Notes: generated by a model not told the origin, from the sequence alone. Counted from the first letter of the stretch, positions 33,308-41,581 are shown. The stretch is DNA of 64,000 nucleotides from MWBF01 sp964614645 (GCA_964614645.1 CAZTMA010000007.1:1-64000), one strand, 5' to 3'. Program-made: numbers and translations.

Positions 33308-34320
33308 ACGCACCGACCCCTCCCGTCCCCGCGCCCGCCGAGGTCATCCAGACCGGGCTGACCGGCGCCAGCAGCAACCTGGCGAAGGTGCTGGCGGCCG
33401 GCCACTTCGCCGTCTGTGTCGAGGTCTCGCCGCCCGTCGGCCCCAACCTCGAAGCCATCCAGCGCGAGATCAAGACCCTGCGCGGCTACGGCGACGCGTA
33501 CAACGTCACCGACAACCAGTCTGCAATGGTGCACGTCTCCAGCCTGGCCGTGAGCATCATGCTCAAGCAGGCCGGCATGGAGCCGGTCGTGCAGTTCACC
33601 TGCCGCGACCGCAACCGGCTCGGCATCCAGGGTGACATCCTTGGCGCCTCGGTGTTCGGCATCAACACGATGCTGTTCCTGAGCGGCGACCACCCCATCT
33701 GGGGCGATCACCCGCAGTGCAAGCCCGTGTACGATATCGACTCGATCAACCTGATTCGCATCGCACGCATGATGCGCAATAACCGGGTCTTCGAGAACAA
33801 CAAGCTGATTCCCAAGTTCGCGCCTGACATCTTCATCGGCGCAGTCGAGAATCCCTTCGCGCCGCCCTATGACTACCGGCCCATGCGGCTGGCGAAGAAG
33901 GTGGTCGCGGGCGCGCAGTTCATCCAGACGCAGCTCATCTACAACGTGGATCGCTTTCGCGAGTTCATGCGCCGCGTCGTGGACCTGGGGTTACACGAAA
34001 AGGTTGCTATCTTCGCAGGCGTCGGGCCAATGAAGTCGGTGCGCGTAGCCGAATACATGAAGACCGAAGTGGCAGGCATGGACGTGCCGGACGCTGTCGT
34101 CGCGCGCATGACGGGCCTGTCCAAGGAAGACCAGCAGAAGGCTGGCATGGACATCTGCCTGGAAGTCGCAGAGCAGGTGCGCAATATCGAAGGCGTGGCC
34201 GGGCTGCACATCATGGCCGTCAACTGGCCGGCCGCGGTGCCGGAGATCGTCAAGCAGTTGGGCCTGTATCCTCGTCCGGTCATCGAGGCACAAGTCGACG
34301 CGGTCCCGGTAGTTGCGTAG
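33304..34320 (+). CDS. metF: Methylenetetrahydrofolate reductase (MetF family)
   Basis: 338 residues. FAD-dependent TIM barrel that reduces CH2-H4folate to CH3-H4folate. Visible are F-A-V-C-V-E-V-S-P-P near 38, D-N-Q-S-A near 75, T-C-R-D-R-N-R near 100, L-F-L-S-G-D-H near 122 and A-G-A-Q-F-I-Q-T-Q near 202. It is coupled to metV and ends the folate branch of the cluster. GC-rich repeats follow. Confidence 0.93.
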   Translation: MNAPTPPVPAPAEVIQTGLTGASSNLAKVLAAGHFAVCVEVSPPVGPNLEAIQREIKTLRGYGDAYNVTDNQSAMVHVSSLAVSIMLKQAGMEPVVQFTCRDRNRLGIQGDILGASVFGINTMLFLSGDHPIWGDHPQCKPVYDIDSINLIRIARMMRNNRVFENNKLIPKFAPDIFIGAVENPFAPPYDYRPMRLAKKVVAGAQFIQTQLIYNVDRFREFMRRVVDLGLHEKVAIFAGVGPMKSVRVAEYMKTEVAGMDVPDAVVARMTGLSKEDQQKAGMDICLEVAEQVRNIEGVAGLHIMAVNWPAAVPEIVKQLGLYPRPVIEAQVDAVPVVA

Positions 34321-34418
34321 GGGCGGGGTCCCCCCGCCCTGCCGCATCCCACCGGCACATGGGGCGGGGTCCCCCCGCCCTGCATCCCACCCGCACATGG
34401 GGCGGGGAGACCCCGCCC
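34318..34418 (+). repeat. Three GC-rich hairpin repeats after metF
   Basis: The unit GGGGCGGGGTCCCCCCGCCC occurs at about 34320-34340 and 34361-34380, and a variant with AGACCCCGCCCC at 34398-34418. Units are separated by GCATCCCACC(G/C)GCACAT spacers. Each can fold on itself. They probably end transcription of the Wood-Ljungdahl cluster, but they lack T tracts. Confidence 0.6.
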
Positions 34419-34543
34419 CTACCTCGTCCCTGGCCTCTCACCTTTGTTTAAGCCACAACCTGCGCCATATCATAGTCACCCTGCTGTATTTCGTGTATTC
34501 TGTCACCAGTGGTTCTATCGAATCGCACGAAAGGAGGCCATAA

Positions 34544-35278
34544 GTGACACCACAGGTCGAACCGAAGGACTCGTGCGTCAAGCCGGCAAAGGGGATTATC
34601 TCAAGCTCAGGCGAGAGCGCTCCCACGGCCGCGCCAGTCACCCCAACACAGGAGGCGCCAAAAATGCTTGCACGTGTCGGTAAGCCCGCCCCGGATTTCG
34701 AGGCCAGTGCCTATTTCAAGGGCGGATTCCAGAATGTCAAACTGTCGGACTACAAGGGCCATTGGGTAGTTGTGTGCTTCTACCCCGGCGACTTCACGTT
34801 TGTCTGACCGACCGAACTGTCGGCAGTTGCCGTCAAGTACCCCGAACTCCAGGCCCTCGACGTCCAGGTCCTCTCGTTGAGCACCGATAGCCGGTTCGTG
34901 CACAAGATTTGGCACGAAGAAGAACTCTCGAAGATGACGCCCGAAGGTATTCCGTTCCCGATGCTGTCCGATGGCGGCGGCAAGATCGGGCAAGCCTACG
35001 GCGTCTACGACGAAGATGCAGGCGTCGATATCCGCGGGCGCTTCATCATCGACCCGGATGGAATCATCCAGGGGATGGAAGTGCTGACTCCGAGCGTTGG
35101 CCGCAGCGTATCCGAGTTGATCCGGCAGGTCAAGGCCTTCCAGCATACCCGCGCCACCGGCGAAGTCATGCCTTCGGGCTGGCAGCCGGGCGGAACCACC
35201 CTGACCCCCGGCCCCAAGCTGGTCGGCAAGGTCTGGGAAGTCTGGCAGCCCGCAATGGCCTATAACGGGCACGAATAG
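34544..35278 (+). CDS. Selenocysteine-containing peroxiredoxin (in-frame TGA)
   Basis: 244 residues counting Sec. The frame is interrupted only by TGA 34805-34807, which lies exactly at the peroxidatic position: F-Y-P-G-D-F-T-F-V-U-P-T-E-L, where AhpC/Prx1-type enzymes have V-C-P-T-E. The frame then runs on with a full peroxiredoxin domain (S-x-D-S-R-F-V-H, G-I-P-F-P-M-L-S-D, R-G-x-F-I-I-D-P-D-G). GTG 34544 has AAGGAGG; ATG 34664 also has AGGAGG and gives a form without the first 40 residues, with Sec at 48. CCGAC (34808-34812) and GTCGG (34819-34823) can form a hairpin right after TGA, a candidate SECIS. It reduces peroxides in the cytoplasm. Confidence 0.9.
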
Positions 35279-35299
35279 AACCACCGCATAACTTGATTC

Positions 35300-35344
35300 A
35301 GGCGGGTTGCAGGCAGCGCCAACGCTGGATGCCGCCCGCCTTTG
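35300..35344 (+). terminator. Intrinsic terminator after the peroxiredoxin gene
   Basis: AGGCGGG (35300-35306) pairs with CCCGCCT (35335-35341), with further inner pairing (GCAGCG with CGCTG), followed by TTG. The T tract is short. Confidence 0.55.
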
Positions 35345-35365
35345 CGTTCCAGAGGGCACGCCGCG

Positions 35366-35965
35366 ATGCAAGTTCCTGAACTTCATACGCCCCGGCTGCT
35401 GATTCGCCCGTTGGTCATGGCGGACCTGCCTGCCATCCATCGCGTGTTGCACCGCGCGTTCCGTGAGGCCGGCAATCCGGATGATGTGCAGGCACTGGCC
35501 GAACGGCGCAGCTGGCTCGAGTGGACGATCCTGAGCTACGAGTGGCACGCTCGACTGCACCAGCCGCCCTACGGCGAGCGAGGCGTGGTGCTGCGTTCCT
35601 CCGGGGAGCTGATCGGCGCGGTAGGCTATGTGCCGAGCTTCGATGCATTCGGGCAGATTCCCGCGCTCAGCACGGACGGCACGGCGCCGGGAGTGATGAC
35701 GCCGGAAATCGGGCTCTTCTGGGCGGTCGAGCCGGAGCAGCAGGGGCAAGGGTATGCCACCGAGGCCGCGGGGGCCATGATCGCCTATGCGTTCGAGCAC
35801 CTGCGAGTCAGGCGCGTGGTCGCCACCACGGAGCACTCAAACCTGGCCTCGCAGGCAGTCATGCGCAAGCTCGGCATGACGCTGGTGCGCAACCCTCTGC
35901 CCGACCCCCCTTGGTTACAGATCGTCGGTGTATTAGTCAATCCACTGGATGCAACAACTAAATAA
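35366..35965 (+). CDS. GNAT N-acetyltransferase (RimJ/RimL-like)
   Basis: 199 residues from ATG 35366. Opens with L-H-T-P-R-L-L-I-R-P-L, the usual RimJ/RimL start, and has E-I-G-L-F-W-A-V-E-P-E-Q-Q-G-Q-G-Y-A-T-E-A for acetyl-CoA binding and M-R-K-L-G-M near the end. The substrate is unknown. An in-frame TTG at 35342 would add eight residues. It lies alone after the peroxiredoxin terminator. Confidence 0.82.
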   Translation: MQVPELHTPRLLIRPLVMADLPAIHRVLHRAFREAGNPDDVQALAERRSWLEWTILSYEWHARLHQPPYGERGVVLRSSGELIGAVGYVPSFDAFGQIPALSTDGTAPGVMTPEIGLFWAVEPEQQGQGYATEAAGAMIAYAFEHLRVRRVVATTEHSNLASQAVMRKLGMTLVRNPLPDPPWLQIVGVLVNPLDATTK

Positions 35966-36010
35966 TCTTCAACTGCACTTTGCGTTCTGTGTGTCACTGT
36001 GTGATTAATT

Positions 36011-36778
36011 TCAAGGCGTTTCGGTCGGCCGCACGAGCGAGGGGTCCGGACCCAGTCGCGGTTCGGTCTCCAGCACCTGGATCTCCACCAACCACTTGGC
36101 CCACTTGCCGCCCGGCTGGAGGGGCAGCACCGCTCGCACCGGGAACCCGTGCAGTACGGGCAGCGGCTTACCCGTCTGCTCGTAGGCCAGGAAGTTCTCC
36201 TGCGCCAGCGCATCGCCCAGTGGCAGGGAGGTCCAGTAGCCGTCCGCGCTGACCATCAGGATGTATTGCGCGTCGGGCTGCACACCTGCCAGCCCCAGCA
36301 CATAGTTCAACGGCACGCCGCCCCATGTCGCGATGTCCTGGAAGAACCCCGGACACACCAGCTTGCATTCCTGGACGACCTTAGGCATGCAGCGCAGTTC
36401 ATCATAGGTGAGGCTCAGCGGGCGATCCACCAGGCCCGTGACCGCCAGCCGGTAGGTTGCCAAGTCAATGAGTTCGGGCCGGCCGGTCATGTGCAAGCCG
36501 GTGGCCGGGTCCTCCTGCACGTAGCCGGGAATTTCCGCGGGCATGGCCGGCTGCGCGACGGGGGTCAGGTCGCAGTTCGTCACGATTTCCTGCTGTGCGC
36601 TGACCAGTCCGCCGGGCGTGGGCGTGGCCTCCGCCACTGGCGATGTAGATGCCGGCGAAGCAGGCGGAACAGGGACGCATGCAGTGAGCAAGGTCATGGC
36701 AAACAGGATAGCGAATAGCGTCCGGGCCGCGCTGCGCGAGGATGCGCAGGAGGCTCGTTCGCGACGGGTTTTGAGCAT
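36011..36778 (-). CDS. Molybdopterin-type oxidoreductase lipoprotein (SUOX/YedY fold)
   Basis: 255 residues from ATG 36778, with GGAGGAAAC upstream. A signal peptide with lipobox L-L-T-A-C (Cys about 34) and Arg residues before it suggests an exported lipoprotein. The mature part has the oxidoreductase molybdopterin-binding domain: L-T-Y-D-E-L-R near 140, Cys in V-V-Q-E-C (candidate molybdenum ligand), W-G-G-V-P-L-N-Y-V-L and the G-F-P-V-R-A-V-L-P region near the C-terminus. The substrate is unknown. The gene starts next to a repeat-rich gap. Confidence 0.8.
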   Translation of the reverse strand: MLKTRRERASCASSRSAARTLFAILFAMTLLTACVPVPPASPASTSPVAEATPTPGGLVSAQQEIVTNCDLTPVAQPAMPAEIPGYVQEDPATGLHMTGRPELIDLATYRLAVTGLVDRPLSLTYDELRCMPKVVQECKLVCPGFFQDIATWGGVPLNYVLGLAGVQPDAQYILMVSADGYWTSLPLGDALAQENFLAYEQTGKPLPVLHGFPVRAVLPLQPGGKWAKWLVEIQVLETEPRLGPDPSLVRPTETP

Positions 36779-36853
36779 GGGTTTCCTCCGGGTGGCTGGT
36801 TCCGGACGCCACGGGGCTATGATAGAGATATTATCCGTGTACGGGACCGGCGG

Positions 36854-37026
36854 GCGTTGCGATTTGCAACGTTGCAACGGTTTTCGAGGAGCCCTCAGGC
36901 GTGATATCGGGGCCGGCCTTGCAACGGGTGCCACGTCTGAGCGAGGCGTGGGGAGCGTTGCAATTTGCAACGTTGCAACGGTTCCCGGGCGGTCGCCGCA
37001 CCGGTGGTGCGGCGACCGCCCGGGAA
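36854..37026. repeat. Direct repeat plus perfect 21-bp palindrome
   Basis: GCGTTGCGATTTGCAACGTT (continuing GCAACGGTT) at 36854-36882 recurs with one change at 36955-36983. Directly after the second copy, arms 36982-37002 and 37006-37026 (TTCCCGGGCGGTCGCCGCAC plus C) are fully complementary around GGT. No gene is supported in 36779-37239. Confidence 0.7.
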
Positions 37027-37153
37027 GTCTGCTTCAGTGTAGCACATTCATGCTGTGATCTCAATAGTCAATTTCGCGGGGTCACAGACTTCAAGTGCAG
37101 GCGCGCAGAGGCCAGTTTACAGCTGAGCTCCTACATTAAGGTGCATGCGTAAC

Positions 37154-37239
37154 AGCAGAATTCCGCCACGAATTACACGAATGAGACGAATTGACACGAA
37201 AGCTTGACCTTCTTCGTGAAATTCGTGGCGGAAATCACC
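37154..37239. repeat. Palindromic repeat (CCACGAATTACACGAA family)
   Basis: TCCGCCACGAATTACACGAA and following ACGAATT units pair with TTCGTGAAATTCGTGGCGGA at 37212-37231. It lies just beyond the 3' end of the UxaA-family gene and may end its transcript. Confidence 0.6.
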
Positions 37240-38742
37240 TCACATGCGCGGCCCGATCAGGTTGATCGAGAACTCCGCGTTGCCCCATTCCTCTGCGCGG
37301 GTCAGTTTGCCGTTCGCAACAGTCACAATCTCCTCGAAGATGCGCTGACCCAAGCCGGCCAGCGGCTCGCCCGCGCTGATGACCGTGCCCGCGTCGATGT
37401 CCATGTCGTCGGCCATCCGCCGGGCCATCTCCGTGTTCGTCGCGACCTTGATGACCGGCGCGATGGGGCAGCCTGCCGGCGAGCCGCGGCCGGTCGTAAA
37501 AACGACCACCTGCGCGCCGCCTGCCACCATCGCGGTGACGGACTCCGGATCGTTGCCGGGCGTGTCCATCAGCACCAGCCCGCGGCGGACCGGGCGGCAC
37601 GAGTAGCCCGTAAACTCCTGCACGGTCGTGCTGCCCCCCTTCTGGATGGCGCCCAACGACTTCTCCTCGATGGTGGTCAGCCCCCCCGCGATGTTGCCCG
37701 GCGTGGGCTGCGCACCGCGCATATCCACGCCCATGCGCCGCGCCTCACCCTCCCAGCGCGCCACGGCCGCGTCGATCTGCGCGCCGACCTCTGGCGAAGC
37801 CGCGCGTGCGACCAGCAGGTGTTCCGCGCCGATGAATTCCGGCGTCTCCGACAGGATGACCGTGCCGCCGGCCTGCACGAGCATGTCGCTGGCCACACCG
37901 AGGGCCGGGTTGGCCGTCACGCCGGACCAGGCATCGGACCCGCCGCACTCCACCCCCACGGTCAACTCGGACAGGCTGACCGGCTCACGCGGCACGCGGG
38001 CCGCCGCCTGGAGCATTTCCTGCGCAATAGCGGTGCCGCGCGCGATGGTCTGCGCGGTCCCGCCCGATTCCTGCACGCCGATCAGCTCACAATACACGCC
38101 GCGCGCCTTGAGCTGCTCGGCCATCTCGACCGAGGCCAGCGACTCACAGCCCAGGCTGACCAGGAGCACTGCAGCCACGTTGGGATGATCGGCAAAGCCC
38201 TCCAGCGTGCGCCGCGTCTGCGCGAGGTCATCACCGAGCTGGCTGCATCCGTAGATGTGCGGGATCGCGACCACGTCGGGCAGCGCCTGGCCGATGCGCC
38301 GGACTGCGCCGTTCGCGCACTGGACGGTGGACATCACCAGCACGTAGTTGCGCACGCCCACCCGGCCATCGCGGCGCCGGTAGCCCATGAACGAGGTGAC
38401 GGGCAGCTCACCTTCGAACGTGGCTTTGGCCTTGACCGAGGCGTCGCCCTTCACGAGGGGCACGAGGTCCGCAGGCAGGTCGCCGCGCCCGCGCAGGCTC
38501 TCGACGTTGTGCACGTGGACATGCTCGCCCACCGCGATATCTGCGACTGCACGGCCGATGGGCTGGCCGTATTTGATGATGAGGTCGCCCGCAGCCATGG
38601 CGCGCCGCGCAACCTTGTGGCCCGATGGAATGGCCGCCGCCAGCGCCAACGGCAGGCCCTCCACATGGACGACATGCCCGGCTGCCAGGGGCGCGACCGC
38701 CTGCAGCACGTTATCGTTGGGGTGCATCAAGAGGACATCCAT
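37240..38742 (-). CDS. UxaA-family (altronate/galactarate-type) dehydratase
   Basis: 500 residues. An N-terminal SAF domain (about 1-90) is followed by the long D-galactarate dehydratase/altronate hydrolase domain, with G-Y-R-R-R-D-G-R-V-G-V-R-N-Y near 118, V-S-L-G-C-E near 190, G-V-E-C-G-G-S-D-A-W-S-G near 260 and G-N-I-A-G-G-L-T-T-I-E-E-K near 350. The family removes water from sugar acids and uses iron. The exact substrate cannot be told. A divergent promoter region is shared with selD. Confidence 0.85.
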   Translation of the reverse strand: MDVLLMHPNDNVLQAVAPLAAGHVVHVEGLPLALAAAIPSGHKVARRAMAAGDLIIKYGQPIGRAVADIAVGEHVHVHNVESLRGRGDLPADLVPLVKGDASVKAKATFEGELPVTSFMGYRRRDGRVGVRNYVLVMSTVQCANGAVRRIGQALPDVVAIPHIYGCSQLGDDLAQTRRTLEGFADHPNVAAVLLVSLGCESLASVEMAEQLKARGVYCELIGVQESGGTAQTIARGTAIAQEMLQAAARVPREPVSLSELTVGVECGGSDAWSGVTANPALGVASDMLVQAGGTVILSETPEFIGAEHLLVARAASPEVGAQIDAAVARWEGEARRMGVDMRGAQPTPGNIAGGLTTIEEKSLGAIQKGGSTTVQEFTGYSCRPVRRGLVLMDTPGNDPESVTAMVAGGAQVVVFTTGRGSPAGCPIAPVIKVATNTEMARRMADDMDIDAGTVISAGEPLAGLGQRIFEEIVTVANGKLTRAEEWGNAEFSINLIGPRM

Positions 38743-38773
38743 GAATCTATCACCTCACACTGGGATACGCGAT

Positions 38774-38779
38774 ATTATA
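38774..38779 (-). promoter_or_regulatory. -10 box of the UxaA-family gene
   Basis: TATAAT on the minus strand in the context GCTATAATATCG, about 31 nt upstream of the ATG. The -35 region is not clear, and it overlaps the selD promoter region. Confidence 0.45.
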
Positions 38780-38785
38780 GCATGA

Positions 38786-38815
38786 TTGGCCCCTGCTCCT
38801 GTGTGCGGGTATAAT
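38786..38815 (+). promoter_or_regulatory. Promoter of selD
   Basis: TTGGCC (38786-38791), an 18-nt spacer and TATAAT (38810-38815). The same TTGGCC-18-TATAAT layout is found at 42188-42217. Confidence 0.6.
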
Positions 38816-38866
38816 GCCGTCGCACGATAGACGAATGTGGCAATCACATGAAGGAGCCGCTTTTCT

Positions 38867-39916
38867 TTGACACGCGAGCAAATCATCAAACTCACGAGCC
38901 TCAGCTCGTGCGCAGGCTGAGCGTCCAAGCTGCCGCCTGAGCAGCTGGCGCAAGTCTTGCGCTCACTGGACAATCTATTCCCGCCCGCCGAATTCCCGAA
39001 CCTGTTGGTGGGGCTGGGCGCGCCGGATGACGCCGCAGTGTACAAGCTCAACGACGAGCAGGCGCTCATCCAGACGCTCGATTTCTTCACGCCGGTCGTG
39101 GACACGCCCTACGAGTACGGTGCGATTGCGGCTGCCAATGCGCTGAGCGACGTCTACGCGATGGGCGGCGAGGTGCTGTTTGCGCTGAACATCGCCGCGT
39201 TCCCGCCTGACCTGCCGGCCAGCCTCCTTGCGGACATCCTGCGCGGCGGCGCGGATGTCGTGCGCTCCGCGGGCGCGGCCATCGCCGGCGGCCACACCAT
39301 CCAGGATAAGGAACCCAAGTATGGGCTGGCCGTCACAGGCCTCGTGCACCCGGACCGCATCTTTGCCAAGGGCGGCGCGCAAGCGGGCGACCGGCTGGTG
39401 CTGACGAAGCCCCTGGGCACGGGCACGATCACGACGGCGGTCAAGCGCGGCCAGGCTGCGCAGGAACACCTCGATGCCGCAGTTGAGAGCATGATTCGGC
39501 TGAACCGGGCCGCCTCGCGCGTGGCCCAGGCTGCCGGGGTCCGCGGGGCCACGGACATCACCGGCTTCGGCCTCATCGGTCATGCGCTGGAGATGGCCGA
39601 GGCCGCGGGGGTGCGCCTGCGCATCCGGTTCCTGGCGTTGCCTTGGCTGCCGGGCGCCAGCGTGTATGCGCAGCAGTTCATCTTTCCCGGCGGCGCGCAC
39701 AACAATCATGCATTCTACAACCCGCATGTCGAGTATAGGGTCCCGCTGGCCGACTGGGAGGAAATGCTGCTGCACGACCCGCAGACCTCGGGTGGCCTGC
39801 TGCTGGCCGTGCCGGAATCCCGGCTGGAGATGTTCCAGGCCGGCTGTGCAGCCGCGGGCCAGCCGGCCTGGGTCATCGGTGAGGTCGTGGAGGGGGCAGG
39901 AATCGAGTTGATATGA
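38867..39916 (+). CDS. selD: Selenophosphate synthase with selenocysteine at the active site
   Basis: 349 residues counting Sec at position 18. Makes selenophosphate from selenide and ATP for Sec-tRNA synthesis. TGA 38918-38920 is in frame within S-S-C-A-G-U-A-S-K, the known Sec/Cys position of SelD. The frame continues into L-V-G-L-G-A-P-D-D-A-A-V-Y and G-G-H-T-I-Q-D-K-E-P, D-I-T-G-F-G-L-I-G-H and P-Q-T-S-G-G-L-L. The start is TTG 38867 with AAGGAG 12 nt before. CCAAGCTGC (38925-38933) can pair with GCAGCTGG (38941-38948) as a SECIS-like hairpin. Confidence 0.92.
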
Positions 39917-40010
39917 GCGCCGGAGGGTCCAAATCAATGGTAAGCGGAATCACTGGCGCGCTGTGGAACGTATGGTACTTTATACCTAGATTCTTCCTCC
40001 TCCTTTGCGC

Positions 40011-40052
40011 ACGAACGTCGGGGCCACCAGTCAACCCCGGCGTTCGTGTTTT
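40011..40052. terminator. Terminator between selD and the nitroreductase gene
   Basis: ACGAACGTCGGGG pairs with CCCCGGCGTTCGT (to 40047), followed by GTTTT. It lies between converging genes and can serve both strands. Confidence 0.75.
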
Positions 40053-40067
40053 AACCCCTGATATCGC

Positions 40068-40583
40068 TCAGTCCAGGTGATGCACCAGTTCGGCCAGGCT
40101 CCGCCTCGTGGATACATCAGGCATCTCCGCGGCATAACCGACCGGCAGCACGGCGACCGGCACCCAGTCACCCGGCGCTGAAACCGCGGCCGTCACCCCC
40201 GGGGCGTCGAACGCACCGATCCAGACCGTGCTGAGGCCCAGGTCCTGCGCCACGAGCATGGCATAGGTCGCGGCGATCGTCGCGTCTTGCAGCGCGTAAA
40301 GCTCCTTGCCGCGTGTGCCATACTTGCGCGCGGAGCGGCCAGGGTTCGCAAAGAAGACGAGGATCAGGGGCGCCTGTGCGATGAAGGACTGGTCTGCCGC
40401 GCGGGCGAGGGCCGCCCGGATGCGCGGTGCGGTGACCTGGTAGATTTCGTAGGCTTGCAGATTGCCCGCGGACGGCGCCCGGTTGATCAGGTCGAGAAGG
40501 GTCTTGACCTTGTCGGCTTCCACCGGACGTTCCTGGTAGGCACGAACGGACCGGCGGGCATGGATGAGTTCGGAAAGCTCCAT
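40068..40583 (-). CDS. Nitroreductase-family FMN protein
   Basis: 171 residues from ATG 40583, preceded by AAGGAGGTG. Opens with L-I-H-A-R-R-S-V-R-A-Y (FMN phosphate site) and has A-P-S-A-G-N-L-Q-A-Y-E near 38, D-A-T-I-A-A-T-Y-A-M-L-V-A near 100 and a C-terminal P-V-A-V-L-P-V-G-Y segment. Short members of this family act as NAD(P)H-dependent reductases. The substrate is unknown. Confidence 0.88.
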   Translation of the reverse strand: MELSELIHARRSVRAYQERPVEADKVKTLLDLINRAPSAGNLQAYEIYQVTAPRIRAALARAADQSFIAQAPLILVFFANPGRSARKYGTRGKELYALQDATIAATYAMLVAQDLGLSTVWIGAFDAPGVTAAVSAPGDWVPVAVLPVGYAAEMPDVSTRRSLAELVHHLD

Positions 40584-40656
40584 CGACACCTCCTTGTGAC
40601 GTGCGGTAGCTGCGGCTCATTCCAGCACTGGCGTGCTGTCGGGTCTCGATGTGTTA

Positions 40657-40685
40657 ACTATAGCACTATTCACGGATCACTACAA
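40657..40685 (-). promoter_or_regulatory. Promoter of the nitroreductase gene
   Basis: On the minus strand TTGTAG (40685-40680), a 17-nt spacer and TATAGT (40662-40657). It overlaps the 3' end of the small zinc-ribbon gene upstream. Confidence 0.6.
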
Positions 40686-40858
40686 TCGCGCATGAATCCA
40701 CAGCGCAGGCAGACGATCTTGCAGTGGCGCTTGCTCACCGGCCCGCCACACACCCAGCAGTAGTTATCGTCTTCCGAGGCACGTTCGTGGGCAGGCGGTC
40801 GCATAGGACGCTCCGCAGGGACCTCATCTCGCCGGTCAGGGCGTTCAGCCTGGCCCAT
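40670..40858 (-). CDS. Small zinc-ribbon-like protein
   Basis: 62 residues from ATG 40858, with GGGAGG before it. The N-terminal half is charged and probably disordered. The C-terminal half has C-W-V-C-G-G, then C-K-I-V-C-L-R-C and C-S-D, the spacing of a zinc ribbon. The start overlaps the end of the VTT-domain gene. Function unknown. Confidence 0.6.
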   Translation of the reverse strand: MGQAERPDRRDEVPAERPMRPPAHERASEDDNYCWVCGGPVSKRHCKIVCLRCGFMRDCSDP

Positions 40859-41543
40859 CCTGCCTCCCGGCGTCGTCTCCTTGCGAGCCTGCCAGCCGCA
40901 GCAGCACCTCCTGCAGCCAGTCGCCGTAGCGCCAGACCAGGAGCGCGGCGACCAGCCCCAGCGCGGTGAAAGCCACCCACACCTGCCACGGCAGGCTCTC
41001 GGCCTCCGCACCGAGCCAGACCGCACCCAGCAGTCCGGGGATGCGCGCCAGCCCCGCCATCGGCAGGAGGATGCGCAGAGGCAGCCGGGTCAGCCCCGCC
41101 GCAAAGCACAGCAGGTCATCGGGGAGGCCGGGTATCAGGAAGAACAGGAGGAAGAACCCCAGGCTGCGCTCCCGGGCGAGGCGGTCGAGCCGGTCCAGCA
41201 GTCCGCGACTGACGAGTCGCTCCACCACCGGACGGCCCGCCCACCGCGCCAGCCCCATCGCGATGGACGTGCCCAGGATCAGCCCCAGCCAGCTATAGAC
41301 GAACCCGGCGCCCAACCCGTAGATGTAGCCCGCGACGAAGTTGACCATCTGGCCGGGGATCGGCGCGACGACCGTCTGCGCAATCGCCAATGCGATGAGC
41401 ACCACAGGGCCCCAGGCGCCGGCGGCCCGAATCTCCGCGATGATCTGGTCGCGCTCGGCAAAGATGCGCAGGATGTCATCCCACCACAGCAGCAGCGGCG
41501 CGAGCAGGGCCGCGGCCAGCACGAGCAGCACGAGCACCCGCAC
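40845..41543 (-). CDS. VTT-domain (TVP38/TMEM64, DedA-like) membrane protein
   Basis: 232 residues, about five membrane segments. The VTT domain shows P-I-P-G-Q-M-V-N-F-V-A-G near 62, G-S-x-I-A-type small-residue helices and F-F-L-L-F-F-L-I-P-G-L-P-D-D-L-L-C-F-A-A-G near 130, typical of TVP38 proteins. They are linked to lipid scrambling or membrane homeostasis. The start is a GTG at 41543 and is not certain. Confidence 0.82.
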   Translation of the reverse strand: MRVLVLLVLAAALLAPLLLWWDDILRIFAERDQIIAEIRAAGAWGPVVLIALAIAQTVVAPIPGQMVNFVAGYIYGLGAGFVYSWLGLILGTSIAMGLARWAGRPVVERLVSRGLLDRLDRLARERSLGFFLLFFLIPGLPDDLLCFAAGLTRLPLRILLPMAGLARIPGLLGAVWLGAEAESLPWQVWVAFTALGLVAALLVWRYGDWLQEVLLRLAGSQGDDAGRQDGPG

Positions 41544-41581
41544 TGCCCGCGGCCATGTCGAGGGAGCGGCATTGCGGCGGG

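Noticed and set aside
34805..34807. Peroxiredoxin as a pseudogene or two genes split by TGA
   Set aside because: The codon replaces precisely the catalytic Cys and the downstream frame is fully conserved; SelD in the same window shows the same feature.
39917..40010. tRNA (including selC) in the gap after selD
   Set aside because: No acceptor or T-arm pattern can be folded; only the terminator after 40011 is clear.
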